Assembly (NCBI GenBank): GCA_934700615.1
Contig: CAKUXR010000002.1
Coordinates: forward strand, 96,027 to 160,026
DNA length: 64,000 nt
DNA from: an uncultured Bacteroidales bacterium
Lineage (GTDB): Bacteria; Bacteroidota; Bacteroidia; Bacteroidales; UBA932
Reading direction: 5' to 3'
A program made the position numbers and the translations under genes. The notes under the pieces are model-generated. The model had not been told where the DNA came from. It saw nothing but the letters and a program-made list of their open reading frames with translations, and searched no databases. Positions 53,668-62,158 of this stretch are shown here, piece by piece (position 1 is the first letter of the stretch; every line of letters starts with the position of its first letter).

Positions 53668-54486
53668 CTATTCCGTTCTTGGAGCTATGCTTCTAAACTG
53701 GGCCTCCAAGACTTTGGCCAGCCTGGCATGCCCCTCGTCAGAAGGATGAAGTTTGTCCGTGTCATGCGGGAAATATTCCGCCTGCGCACTCATGGTCGGA
53801 AGAAGACCTGAAATGGCGTTCAGGTCAATGACAGGAACCGACCATATATTGCCGGCCTCCTTGATGGCCTGGATGTAGGCATCCACGTACTCTCCGCAGC
53901 TGTTCGTATAATTTTCATCTGGCTGCACATTGTTTTCACCAAAATTCGCATAACCTCGATGAAGAGGAGTCATCAGAATTATCTGCTTGCGCGGGAACAT
54001 CTTCTTCAGCAGATCCATTGCAATATTGATGCGTCCCTTAAATGTGGAATTGTCGAAAACCAATGTCCTGTGCTGCCTGGTTTTCATTGACTTCATCTCT
54101 CCGGCGGCAGCCTCGACCTGGACGGTCTCTTCACGGTACCACTCACCGACATTGACACCGGCATTGAAATCATTCGTTCCCATCAGGATGAGAATCGCGT
54201 CGAAATCCTGCCCATGCTCCTTTTCCAGACGGCCCGCCTGAACAGGAATCCTGTCCCATTGGCGCCCGTTTTCCGCATAAGAATATGGGATGATGCCAAT
54301 ATCACGGCTCATGTACCAGTAATACTTCTCCTTTCCGTTGTTCGTATTGCTGTCCGAAATGGAATCGCCGAATATGGCGACCCTGGCGCCGCTCCACGGG
54401 TGCTCACTCTGAGCCTTCATCTGGATTCCTGCAAACAGGAGCAGGACCAGCATTGTCAATGTCTTAAGAATTTGTCTTCTGTTCAT
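53668..54486 (-). CDS. Secreted SGNH/GDSL hydrolase
   Basis: 272 residues from the ATG at 54486, which starts a good signal peptide (about 1-25, ends MKAQ); the frame is open further upstream without similarity. SGNH blocks are present: FGDSISD (block I, catalytic Ser), GTNDF (block III) and the C-terminal DKLHPSDEGH (block V, Asp and His). Such enzymes deacylate sugars or lipids. Substrate unknown. Confidence 0.88.
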   Translation of the reverse strand: MNRRQILKTLTMLVLLLFAGIQMKAQSEHPWSGARVAIFGDSISDSNTNNGKEKYYWYMSRDIGIIPYSYAENGRQWDRIPVQAGRLEKEHGQDFDAILILMGTNDFNAGVNVGEWYREETVQVEAAAGEMKSMKTRQHRTLVFDNSTFKGRINIAMDLLKKMFPRKQIILMTPLHRGYANFGENNVQPDENYTNSCGEYVDAYIQAIKEAGNIWSVPVIDLNAISGLLPTMSAQAEYFPHDTDKLHPSDEGHARLAKVLEAQFRSIAPRTE

Positions 54487-54544
54487 TTTATGAATCTTTA
54501 ATGAAACAAATATAATGAATTCCCACCTCCGTTGGTCAAAAACT

Positions 54545-55861
54545 TTAAGGCAACCGCTCAATCCGGCCGACGTTGTCGGTGTAAACGTCGTTGCGGTCAT
54601 CGGGGCCGGTGGTGGAGAAGGTCACATTGTCGAGAATGACCTCGCCGACATTTCGGAAATAGGCGCCGTAGGACGGGAAATAAGGCCACTTGTCGAATGG
54701 CATTGACGCTATCCGTTCTCCCAAGCCCTGCTCAGGCACGCCAATGAAGGAAAATGATGAATTAGAGATAGTTACCTTATCTGTCACGGCACTTCCCCAG
54801 CTCTTTACGGACAAGGCCATGACGCGGCAGTTCGTGGCATGATAGCCGTCGATCGTGACATCGGTACAGTGATTGTCATCCAGCAATGTCATGCAAAACG
54901 GCGACATGACGCTGTCAGCAACACAGTCAACCACAGATATTCCTGACAACGTTCCCGGAGCGTCACCCCAGCCACCCGGCTCGAAAATCATGGCATGAAG
55001 CATATTTCCGCCCTTGTCAGAAGTCGTCCAATGCGGAGAGCGGCCCGGGCCGATGAACGTGCAGCCGGAAATACGGACATTCTCAGAAGGCATAATCATA
55101 CGGAGACCATTGCAGGAAGAATTGAAATGACACCTGTCTATCAACATATTATGCCAATATCCGCCGGCCATGCTGTCGTCACCAGTAGAAAAATCACACT
55201 CACTGACATTGATATTCTCCCCTCCCCTGATATGGATTCCGTCCCAGCCGCCGGTAATCCGGACACCGCGGAAACGGCTGTCGCTCAAGTCGTAACAAAG
55301 CACCGCATAATTGGAAGAATTGTCAATGCTGATGTCCGACATCGTGAAATCAGAAGTCTCCGCGACCAGAACCGTATGAGGACCGCGCATTTCCTCCTCT
55401 CCAAGAGGATTGTCAATGCTGCCTCCGTCAATCCTTCCGGAGCCGGTTATGGAAGCGCCGTCTGCCTGACGTGCAATAATCAGGGCCTGGGACCAGACTG
55501 TGTCCGAGGCGCAATTCTGATTGGCCGTTCCGACACCGGTATCATACTTGGACATATCCTTGTCCGTCACATAATGCCCGTATGAGGCAAGATTCCTGCT
55601 CGCCAGGAGTTCGGCGCCCTTGTCAAGCCGCAGTTCCACGCCGGCCTTCAGATAGATGGTTCCGCTCATGAACTGACCTGCAGGGACAACGACCCTGCCA
55701 CCGCCGGCCCTGCTGCAACTGTCTATCGCCGAATTGATTATCAATGCATTATCGAATTCACCGCCGGAGACTGCCCCCATATCGGTAATTTTCAATGCCA
55801 TTTTGTGGCTGCAGCCAGTCAATGCCAGAAGCGCTGCCGCCAATATCGGAAACTTCTTCAT
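54545..55861 (-). CDS. Beta-helix lipoprotein, GH28/pectate-lyase-like
   Basis: 438 residues from the ATG at 55861. The signal peptide has lipobox ALTGCS. The body opens with NALIINSAIDSCSRAGGGRVVVPAGQFMSGTIYLKAGVELRLDKGAELLAS, typical of GH28-type right-handed beta-helix enzymes, and continues with repeated strands (VRITGGWDGIHIRGGENINVSECDFSTGDDSM). GH28 polygalacturonases carry the GDD motif, seen here as TGDDS. It probably acts on plant or mucosal polysaccharide. It precedes the SGNH gene on the same strand by 58 bases. Confidence 0.85.
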   Translation of the reverse strand: MKKFPILAAALLALTGCSHKMALKITDMGAVSGGEFDNALIINSAIDSCSRAGGGRVVVPAGQFMSGTIYLKAGVELRLDKGAELLASRNLASYGHYVTDKDMSKYDTGVGTANQNCASDTVWSQALIIARQADGASITGSGRIDGGSIDNPLGEEEMRGPHTVLVAETSDFTMSDISIDNSSNYAVLCYDLSDSRFRGVRITGGWDGIHIRGGENINVSECDFSTGDDSMAGGYWHNMLIDRCHFNSSCNGLRMIMPSENVRISGCTFIGPGRSPHWTTSDKGGNMLHAMIFEPGGWGDAPGTLSGISVVDCVADSVMSPFCMTLLDDNHCTDVTIDGYHATNCRVMALSVKSWGSAVTDKVTISNSSFSFIGVPEQGLGERIASMPFDKWPYFPSYGAYFRNVGEVILDNVTFSTTGPDDRNDVYTDNVGRIERLP

Positions 55862-55958
55862 GATTATCCAAGTGTTATCAAATTGTCCAACAAACCAGGC
55901 CACACCAGCGGCCTACAAAAAAAGCGTTTCAAAACTCTCGTTTCAAAACGCCCTCGCG

Positions 55959-56029
55959 TTGAGATACCACGACTCGAACGTGGACTAAGTGAACCAAAAT
56001 CACTTGTGCTGCCATTACACCATACCTCA
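55959..56029 (-). tRNA. tRNA-Gln (TTG)
   Basis: On the minus strand TGAGGTA pairs with TATCTCA as acceptor stem. The anticodon arm is AGTGA-TTTTGGT-TCACT with anticodon TTG, and the T-loop is CGTTCGAGTCG. The discriminator is A; CCA is not encoded. Confidence 0.94.
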
Positions 56030-56051
56030 ATTCAACTCGGCAAAGATAGGA

Positions 56052-57629
56052 TTATTTTCCTTTATCACCAAACGTAATTCCGGCCATGCGGACAAAATCC
56101 ACATATCTTTCACCTGCAATCCCCTTTTTCCCGACCTTGACAGTCATCGGAAGCAACTGCAGGTCGAACGAATCCAGAACACTTTCCAGCGGAGAAACTC
56201 CCCTGTGAACAGCCGAATCATCATAAAGAGAAACGAACAGCACCTTCATTTTCCGATCCGCCGACATGAGTTTTGTCAATGCTGCAAGAGACTCCTTGCA
56301 ATGCTGGCACTTGGTGTCGAAAAAGAAAATGTAAGTATCCGACGGCAGGCGGCGGAGATTCCAGACACGGGACCTTGCATTGACCTTAACCTCTTCTGAC
56401 AGAAGCCCTGAGGCCTTCAGAATATAATCCGGCACCCCGCCTGAAGCTAAAGTGCCATAAACTTTCAATGCCGGCAGGACGGACCCCGGCATTGACCTGG
56501 ACAGAAGGTCCGACATCGTCCTGGCGTAGCCGATGACATTGACAGTATCGGCAGGGGTATCCCAGATGTCCGGACGCGACAAGATATACTTGTCAATGAG
56601 ATATTTGTCGGCTTCCTTGTATCTTCCGTCGTATTTGTCTGACATCCAATAGAATACATCTCCGACCGTCTCCTTGAAGACAGCAACGTCAGGCAGAGAC
56701 TGCGAGGCAATCCTGTCCGTCAGGGCATTCACATCATCCACCTTGAAGTCATCTCCAAGACTGCCGAAAATCCTGTCGAGCAAAGCATTCGATTCATCAC
56801 TTCCGTACTTGTAATCATCTGAAGCATAAATGTTTGCCAGCATTGACTCAAGAGCGGGAACATCCAGGCGACGACCGAGAATGACATTGTCCTTCCCTAT
56901 CAGGAACATCTGCGGGGTCTTAAGTACGCCGTACTTGAGCTGGAAATCCGACTTCACTTCAGGGTCCCAGAGATGATGGACGTCCACCATAGGAGACTTG
57001 ATATCCAGACGCTTGTCCCGGTACTCCTTCCACGAAAGACTGTCAGCCCCGGCATAGACAGCATAAAAATCCAGCGGATGCTTTGATAATGAGAGACTTG
57101 TGCGTAACATGACCGAAGTCACGAGGCAGTCCGGACAGCCGGTATCATAGAAATAAAGTATGCTGTAACGCCTGGATGGAGCGCCGAAAAGGGTCAATGA
57201 ATCGCCGCGGGAATCTTCCATTGTCAATGCCGGAGCAGGTTCACCGATGAGGGACTGCCTGTTGAAATCCGCAAAAATCCGCGCATTCATCAGGTCAATG
57301 TCAGTCTTCATCTTGACCTTGCCGGTGAAGAACCATTTGTCTGCGATGTCTATTGCCACTGCCTCAGCACCCATAACCGGAGACGCCATGTAATCTGCAT
57401 ATAATTTCAACGCAACATGCTGACGCACAATGGAATCTGTACAGCTTTCAATGATAGCGGCACAATCCTGTTTCTGGTCTTCCGGCCTGATTGTCTCAAG
57501 TGCCCGGACATATTCATCCAGCTTCGCGTCGAGAGCCTTCAGAGCAGATGAATCCACCTGCTGCGCACCCGAAGTGATGCTGGTCAATGCCAGAGCAACG
57601 GCCAATATCATTATCCTAAAGTATCTCAT
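56052..57629 (-). CDS. DUF5106 protein with two thioredoxin-like CxxC domains
   Basis: 525 residues with a signal peptide (about 1-22). A first thioredoxin/TlpA-like domain starts near residue 123 (IGEPAPALTMEDSRGDSLTLF) with redox site CPDC. A second at the C-terminus has FFFDTKCQHCKESLAAL with CQHC. DUF5106 proteins are Bacteroidetes periplasmic thioredoxin-like proteins of unknown partner. The region between (about 260-440) is helical. It follows tRNA-Gln closely and precedes coaD. Confidence 0.85.
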   Translation of the reverse strand: MRYFRIMILAVALALTSITSGAQQVDSSALKALDAKLDEYVRALETIRPEDQKQDCAAIIESCTDSIVRQHVALKLYADYMASPVMGAEAVAIDIADKWFFTGKVKMKTDIDLMNARIFADFNRQSLIGEPAPALTMEDSRGDSLTLFGAPSRRYSILYFYDTGCPDCLVTSVMLRTSLSLSKHPLDFYAVYAGADSLSWKEYRDKRLDIKSPMVDVHHLWDPEVKSDFQLKYGVLKTPQMFLIGKDNVILGRRLDVPALESMLANIYASDDYKYGSDESNALLDRIFGSLGDDFKVDDVNALTDRIASQSLPDVAVFKETVGDVFYWMSDKYDGRYKEADKYLIDKYILSRPDIWDTPADTVNVIGYARTMSDLLSRSMPGSVLPALKVYGTLASGGVPDYILKASGLLSEEVKVNARSRVWNLRRLPSDTYIFFFDTKCQHCKESLAALTKLMSADRKMKVLFVSLYDDSAVHRGVSPLESVLDSFDLQLLPMTVKVGKKGIAGERYVDFVRMAGITFGDKGK

Positions 57630-57708
57630 GCCGCGTATATAAATTACAGATTATCATTGACTTGAACCCGCGCCGAAGGCGGATTGTCCCATTGGCATTG
57701 ACCTTGCC

Positions 57709-58179
57709 CTAGGCCTTGGCGGCCGGCAAGACGACTCCTTCCGGCAGGAAAAGCGAGGTGTCGCCATGGTGCTTCAGGATGTCTCGCACCGCTGACGATG
57801 AGATGTGCGCAAATTCCTGAGCTGTAGGGATTATGATGGTTTCAATGTCAGGAGCGAGCCTTCTGTTGGCGTCGGCTATTGACCTTTCTGTCTCGAAGTC
57901 GATCATGTTTCTCACGCCGCGGACGATGTGGCGGATTCCGAGTTCGTGACAGGTGTCGATGGTGAGGTTGTCATACTTTATGATGCTTACCCCGTCAAGG
58001 CCCTCAACTGCCTGACTGATAATATCTATGCGCTGGTCCATATCGAAGAAGCCGCGCTTGTCCTGATTTATGCCGACGGCCACGATGACCTCGTCAAACA
58101 TTGTCAGGGCACGTTTCAGAATATTCAGATGACCTGCTGTAAATGGATCGAAAGATCCCGGAAACAAAGCTTTTGTCAT
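57709..58179 (-). CDS. coaD: Phosphopantetheine adenylyltransferase
   Basis: CoaD makes dephospho-CoA from phosphopantetheine and ATP. 156 residues: the nucleotidyltransferase motif is FPGSFDPFTAGHLNILKRAL (T/HxGH), then VGINQDKRGFFD, VRGVRNMIDFETE and ISSSAVRDI. It is third in the lon-ung-coaD series, 11 bases after ung. Confidence 0.96.
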   Translation of the reverse strand: MTKALFPGSFDPFTAGHLNILKRALTMFDEVIVAVGINQDKRGFFDMDQRIDIISQAVEGLDGVSIIKYDNLTIDTCHELGIRHIVRGVRNMIDFETERSIADANRRLAPDIETIIIPTAQEFAHISSSAVRDILKHHGDTSLFLPEGVVLPAAKA

Positions 58180-58190
58180 ACGTTTAAAAA

Positions 58191-58859
58191 CTATATCTGC
58201 CAGTCTATAGGTGACTTGCCCTCAGACTTGAGAATTTCATTGGTTTTGGAAAAATGACGGCATCCGAAAAAGGCGCCGCGAGCCAGTGGAGACGGGTGTG
58301 CAGCCTCCAGGACAAAGTGTCTGGAAGTGTCTATCAATGCCTTTTTGCTCCTTGCAAAATTACCCCAGAGAAGGAAGACCACGCCGTCGCAATACTGTGA
58401 TATATAACTGATTACAGCATCTGTAAACTGCTGCCATCCGATAGCGCTGTGAGATGTAGGCTCCCCGGCACGGACAGTCAGGACGGCATTGAGAAGAAGT
58501 ACTCCCTGATCCGCCCATTTGCGCAAGTCAGGGCATCCGCTCATCTTTATCCCGAGGTCGGACTCTATCTCCTTGAAGATGTTTTTCAGGGACGGAGGGG
58601 CCGGGACATCCGCAGGAACGGAAAATGACAAGCCCATGGCCTGTCCTGCCCCGTGGTAGGGATCCTGCCCCAGGATGACGACCTTGACCTTGTCAACAGG
58701 TGTAAGCTCGAAGGCCTTGAATATCTCCCCTCCTGGAGGAAATATCTGCCGGCCTTCTGCCTTTTCTTTATGGAGATACTGTACCAGAGACGCGAAGTAC
58801 GGTTTTGCGAACTCGTCCTTCAGCGCTTCCTTCCAGCTCTGTTCAATTCTGACGTCCAT
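58191..58859 (-). CDS. ung: Uracil-DNA glycosylase
   Basis: Ung removes uracil from DNA. 222 residues: the catalytic Asp motif is GQDPYHGAGQAMG, followed by LLNAVLTVRAG, LLWG and the catalytic His loop HPSPLARGAFFGCRHFSKTNEIL. Its ATG shares the A of the lon stop (TAATG), implying coupled translation. Confidence 0.97.
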   Translation of the reverse strand: MDVRIEQSWKEALKDEFAKPYFASLVQYLHKEKAEGRQIFPPGGEIFKAFELTPVDKVKVVILGQDPYHGAGQAMGLSFSVPADVPAPPSLKNIFKEIESDLGIKMSGCPDLRKWADQGVLLLNAVLTVRAGEPTSHSAIGWQQFTDAVISYISQYCDGVVFLLWGNFARSKKALIDTSRHFVLEAAHPSPLARGAFFGCRHFSKTNEILKSEGKSPIDWQI

Positions 58860-61264
58860 TACGCGAATATGAATCTGACGACATCCTCGATGTTGTTCAC
58901 ATACTGGAATGTCATGCCTTTGATGTACTTCTCATTGATATCCTCGATATCCTTTCTGTTGTCCTCGGAAATCACGATAGTGTCCACGCCGGCCCTCTTG
59001 GCTGCAAGAATCTTCTCTTTGATTCCGCCGACAGGGAGGACTTTTCCGCGGAGCGTCATCTCGCCGGTCATCGCAATGCCCTTTCTGACAGCGACTCCCC
59101 GGAGCGCGGACAGCATTGAACTTACGAGTGTTATGCCGGCTGACGGGCCGTCCTTCGGGGTTGCGCCTTCCGGAACGTGCACGTGGATGTCTTTCTCTGC
59201 GAACTCCTTGGCGGTCATGCCGGCCATGTCTGGATGGGCCTTGATGTACTGGTATGCAATAGTTGCTGACTCTTTCATCACGTTTCCGAGATTACCGGTC
59301 ATGCTGAGCGCGCCTTTTCCTTCGCTGACTGAACTTTCGACGAAGAGGATTTCGCCTCCCATCTGCGTCCATGCAAGGCCTGTCACCACGCCGACTCCCT
59401 CATTTCCATTCTGTTTGTCATGGAAAGCCGTCGGCAGTCCGAGGTATTCCTTGAGGTTTTCCTTCTTGATTACAGAAGGATAGTCCTCGTCCATGGCTAT
59501 TTTCTTGGCCGTGACGCGGGCAATCTTCGCAATCTGCTTTTCAAGACCGCGGACACCTGATTCACGGGTGTACTGGTCAATGATTTCCGCCATTGCAGAC
59601 TTGTCGATCTTCAGGTCCTTCTTGCCGATGCCGTGCTCCTCGAGTTCCTTAGGGACGAGGAATTTCTTGGCGATTTCCATCTTTTCCTCTGCAAGATATC
59701 CGGTAACATTTATAAGTTCCATTCTGTCGAGCAGGGCCGGCTGGATGGTCGAAATGTCATTGGCAGTGGTGATGAACAGCACGTGCGAGAGGTCGTAGTC
59801 GACGTCCAGGTAGTTGTCGTGGAATGTGACATTCTGCTCTGGGTCAAGCACTTCGAGGAGAGCCGATGACGGGTCGCCCTTGAAATCGCTGCTGAGTTTG
59901 TCTATCTCGTCCAGGACCATGACAGGGTTGGATGTCTTGGCCTTGGCGATGCCGTTGATGACACGGCCCGGCAATGCGCCGATGTATGTCTTGCGGTGTC
60001 CTCTGATTTCCGCCTCGTCATGCATACCGCCCAATGCGATACGGACGTATTTCCTGCCTATCGCCTTGGCGATGGACTTTCCGAGGCTGGTCTTTCCTAC
60101 TCCCGGAGGGCCGTAGAGGCAGAGAATCGGGGACTTCATGTCGCCCCTGAGTTTCAGGACGGCAAGGTATTCGATGATTCTCTCCTTGACTTTCTCCAGA
60201 CCGTAATGGTCCTCGTCCAGAACCTTCTGGGCGTGCTTGAGGTCAAGGTTATCCTTGGACATGTCGTTCCATGGAAGGTCCAACATGAATTTCACGTAGT
60301 TGTACTGGATGCTGTAGTCGGGAGATGACGGATTGTACTTCTCGAGCTTGGCGATTTCCTTTTCGAAAATCTCCTTCACTTCCGCAGAGCAATTCTTCTT
60401 TGCGGCCTCGGCACGGAGTTTTTCTATCTCCTCATCGCCGTCCATACCGAGTTCCTCCTGAATGGTACGGAGCTGGTTGTTAAGGTAATACTCCCTCTGC
60501 TGCTGGTCGATTTCGTTCTTGACCTTGGAATTGATTTCCTGCTTGATTTTCAGGAGTTCGACCTGGGTGTCCAGAACATTGAGCAGCTGCATTGCCCTTG
60601 TCTTCATGTCCTCGTACTTGAGCAGTGTGACCTTGTCGTGGAAGTTTTCCACTTCAATGGTGGTGGCGATGAAGTTCACGAGGAAGTCGAAGTCCTCGAT
60701 GTTTTTCAATGCCGTCACTGCCTCCTTAGGCGCGAGTGATGATGACCTGAGAATGGCTACCGACTTCTCTTTCAAGGAGTCAGCTATGATTTTCACGTCG
60801 TTCTGGGACATGTCAGCGCTGATGTCCTCGAGATACTGGACGTTTGCGCGCAAATACGGGTTCTCGGAGAGGATTTCTCCCAGTTCAAACCTTTTCAGGC
60901 CCTGGAGCACAGCTGAAATGGTGCCGTCAGGCATTTCGAAGGTCTTGATGATTCTGGCCACGGTTCCGAACGGGAACAGGTCTTCTGCTCCCGGATCCTC
61001 CACCGCGACATCATTCTGCGGAACTGCACCGATGAAGGAGTTGCTCTTCTGTGCATCGGTGATGAGTTTTATGGATTTCTCCCTGCCTATCGTTATGGGA
61101 TAGATGGCGCCCGGGAAAATGACCGCGTTCCTCAGCGCAAGAAGCGGCAAGGAGTCAGGAAGCTCGGTCTCCTCGAATTTGGATGAGACGTCGCCTGCCA
61201 TGACCGGTATGATGCTGACTTCGGCACCTTCTGGAGCCATGATATCCGAAAATTTATCTGTCAT
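58859..61264 (-). CDS. lon: ATP-dependent protease Lon
   Basis: 801 residues. An N-terminal LAN domain (LPLLALRNAVIFPGAIYPITIGREKS), a coiled-coil region, the AAA+ domain with Walker A GPPGVGKTS, and the Ser-Lys protease domain with catalytic Ser in PKDGPSAGITLVSSMLS and the Lys about 40 residues later (GIKEKILAAKRAG). Length and order are standard. First gene of lon-ung-coaD. Confidence 0.97.
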   Translation of the reverse strand: MTDKFSDIMAPEGAEVSIIPVMAGDVSSKFEETELPDSLPLLALRNAVIFPGAIYPITIGREKSIKLITDAQKSNSFIGAVPQNDVAVEDPGAEDLFPFGTVARIIKTFEMPDGTISAVLQGLKRFELGEILSENPYLRANVQYLEDISADMSQNDVKIIADSLKEKSVAILRSSSLAPKEAVTALKNIEDFDFLVNFIATTIEVENFHDKVTLLKYEDMKTRAMQLLNVLDTQVELLKIKQEINSKVKNEIDQQQREYYLNNQLRTIQEELGMDGDEEIEKLRAEAAKKNCSAEVKEIFEKEIAKLEKYNPSSPDYSIQYNYVKFMLDLPWNDMSKDNLDLKHAQKVLDEDHYGLEKVKERIIEYLAVLKLRGDMKSPILCLYGPPGVGKTSLGKSIAKAIGRKYVRIALGGMHDEAEIRGHRKTYIGALPGRVINGIAKAKTSNPVMVLDEIDKLSSDFKGDPSSALLEVLDPEQNVTFHDNYLDVDYDLSHVLFITTANDISTIQPALLDRMELINVTGYLAEEKMEIAKKFLVPKELEEHGIGKKDLKIDKSAMAEIIDQYTRESGVRGLEKQIAKIARVTAKKIAMDEDYPSVIKKENLKEYLGLPTAFHDKQNGNEGVGVVTGLAWTQMGGEILFVESSVSEGKGALSMTGNLGNVMKESATIAYQYIKAHPDMAGMTAKEFAEKDIHVHVPEGATPKDGPSAGITLVSSMLSALRGVAVRKGIAMTGEMTLRGKVLPVGGIKEKILAAKRAGVDTIVISEDNRKDIEDINEKYIKGMTFQYVNNIEDVVRFIFA

Positions 61265-61532
61265 AATATACTATATGTTTTCTATATAAATAAGTCACGG
61301 TTCCCCACTTCTGACAATTTGTCATGCAGAAGAATACAAAATGAACCATATTATATATAAGTCAATCTCTATGCCAGAGCCGGTGTCCGGTTTTTGTCCG
61401 GTGTCCGAAATGGCACATAATCTTGCAAATCTGCACAATAAAAATGTAAAAACGAAATTTTTGACGATATGCTCCGAGATTCCGCCATATCGGGAATTTA
61501 CCGTTTTAGTCCCATGATTTTTATCGTAATTG

Positions 61533-61563
61533 TTTGTAAATAAAAAAAATAACCTTATCTTTG
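61533..61563 (+). promoter_or_regulatory. HU gene promoter
   Basis: TTTG at 61533-61536, a 19-base spacer and TATCTTTG at 61556-61563 give a perfect Bacteroidetes promoter, 48 bases before the HU start codon. Confidence 0.7.
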
Positions 61564-61611
61564 TCACCCAATTTGCAAATAAAGATACAGTAATATTTAA
61601 TATCAGTTGTT

Positions 61612-61887
61612 ATGACAAAAGCAGAGATCGTTAACGAGGTTGCCAAGTCAACCGGATTAGAGAAAACAACAGTGCAGACTGTTGTCGAGGCTTTCATGGA
61701 AACTGTAAAGGCTTCACTCGTAAGAGAGGAACCAGTATATCTTCGTGGATTCGGTAGCTTCATCATCAAGCACAGAGCTGAGAAAGCTGCACGCAACATC
61801 ACAAAGAACACAACCATGACAATCCCGGCACACAACATTCCGGCTTTCAAACCGGCTAAGGTCTTCACAAGTGCTGTTAAGAAATAA
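61612..61887 (+). CDS. HU-family DNA-binding protein
   Basis: 91 residues, the normal length. TKAEIVNEVAKSTGLEKTTVQTVVEAFMETVKASL forms the helical base; the DNA-binding arms contain GFGSFIIKHRAEKAARNI and the end PAHNIPAFKPAKVFTSAVKK. It bends and compacts DNA. It lies 19 bases upstream of the small basic protein, likely on one transcript. Confidence 0.95.
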   Translation: MTKAEIVNEVAKSTGLEKTTVQTVVEAFMETVKASLVREEPVYLRGFGSFIIKHRAEKAARNITKNTTMTIPAHNIPAFKPAKVFTSAVKK

Positions 61888-61906
61888 ATTTTAAATTTTT
61901 CAAACT

Positions 61907-61996
61907 ATGCCAAGCGGTAAAAAGAGAAAAAGACATAAGATGGCAACGCACAAGCGTAAAAAGCGCTTGCGCAAGAACAGACATAAGAAGAAGTAA
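61907..61996 (+). CDS. 29-residue basic protein, AURKAIP1/COX24-like
   Basis: A 29-codon gene, MPSGKKRKRHKM...RHKKK, with 19 Lys or Arg. Bacteroidetes carry this tiny protein widely and it is usually annotated as AURKAIP1/COX24-domain. Relatives mS38 and mycobacterial bS22 are ribosomal proteins, so a ribosome-binding role is likely. It shares the HU transcript and ends before a terminator. Confidence 0.82.
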   Translation: MPSGKKRKRHKMATHKRKKRLRKNRHKKK

Positions 61997-62035
61997 TTTT
62001 TCAGTGTCTGCCATTTTAGCAGTCTGCTAGAAGAG

Positions 62036-62075
62036 AGAGGCTGACCGGTAGTCCGGACGGCCTCTTTAGTTTTTA
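62036..62075 (+). terminator. Terminator after HU and the small basic protein
   Basis: AGAGGC (62036-62041) and GCCTCT (62060-62065) enclose a CCGG/CCGG inner stem and are followed by TTAGTTTTTAT. Confidence 0.7.
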
Positions 62076-62104
62076 TATGGAAAGGCTAGCCTTTCCTACT
62101 GTCG

Positions 62105-62123
62105 TTGCGGTACGTCACCGCAA
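62105..62123 (+). promoter_or_regulatory. Hairpin in the 5' leader of the RNase E/G gene
   Basis: TTGCGGT and ACCGCAA pair around a 5-base loop, 36 bases before the start codon. In other bacteria the rne leader is used for autoregulation; here that is only a possibility. Confidence 0.4.
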
Positions 62124-62158
62124 TGTATTGCTTCACTAATAAATATTGATTTATCCTG

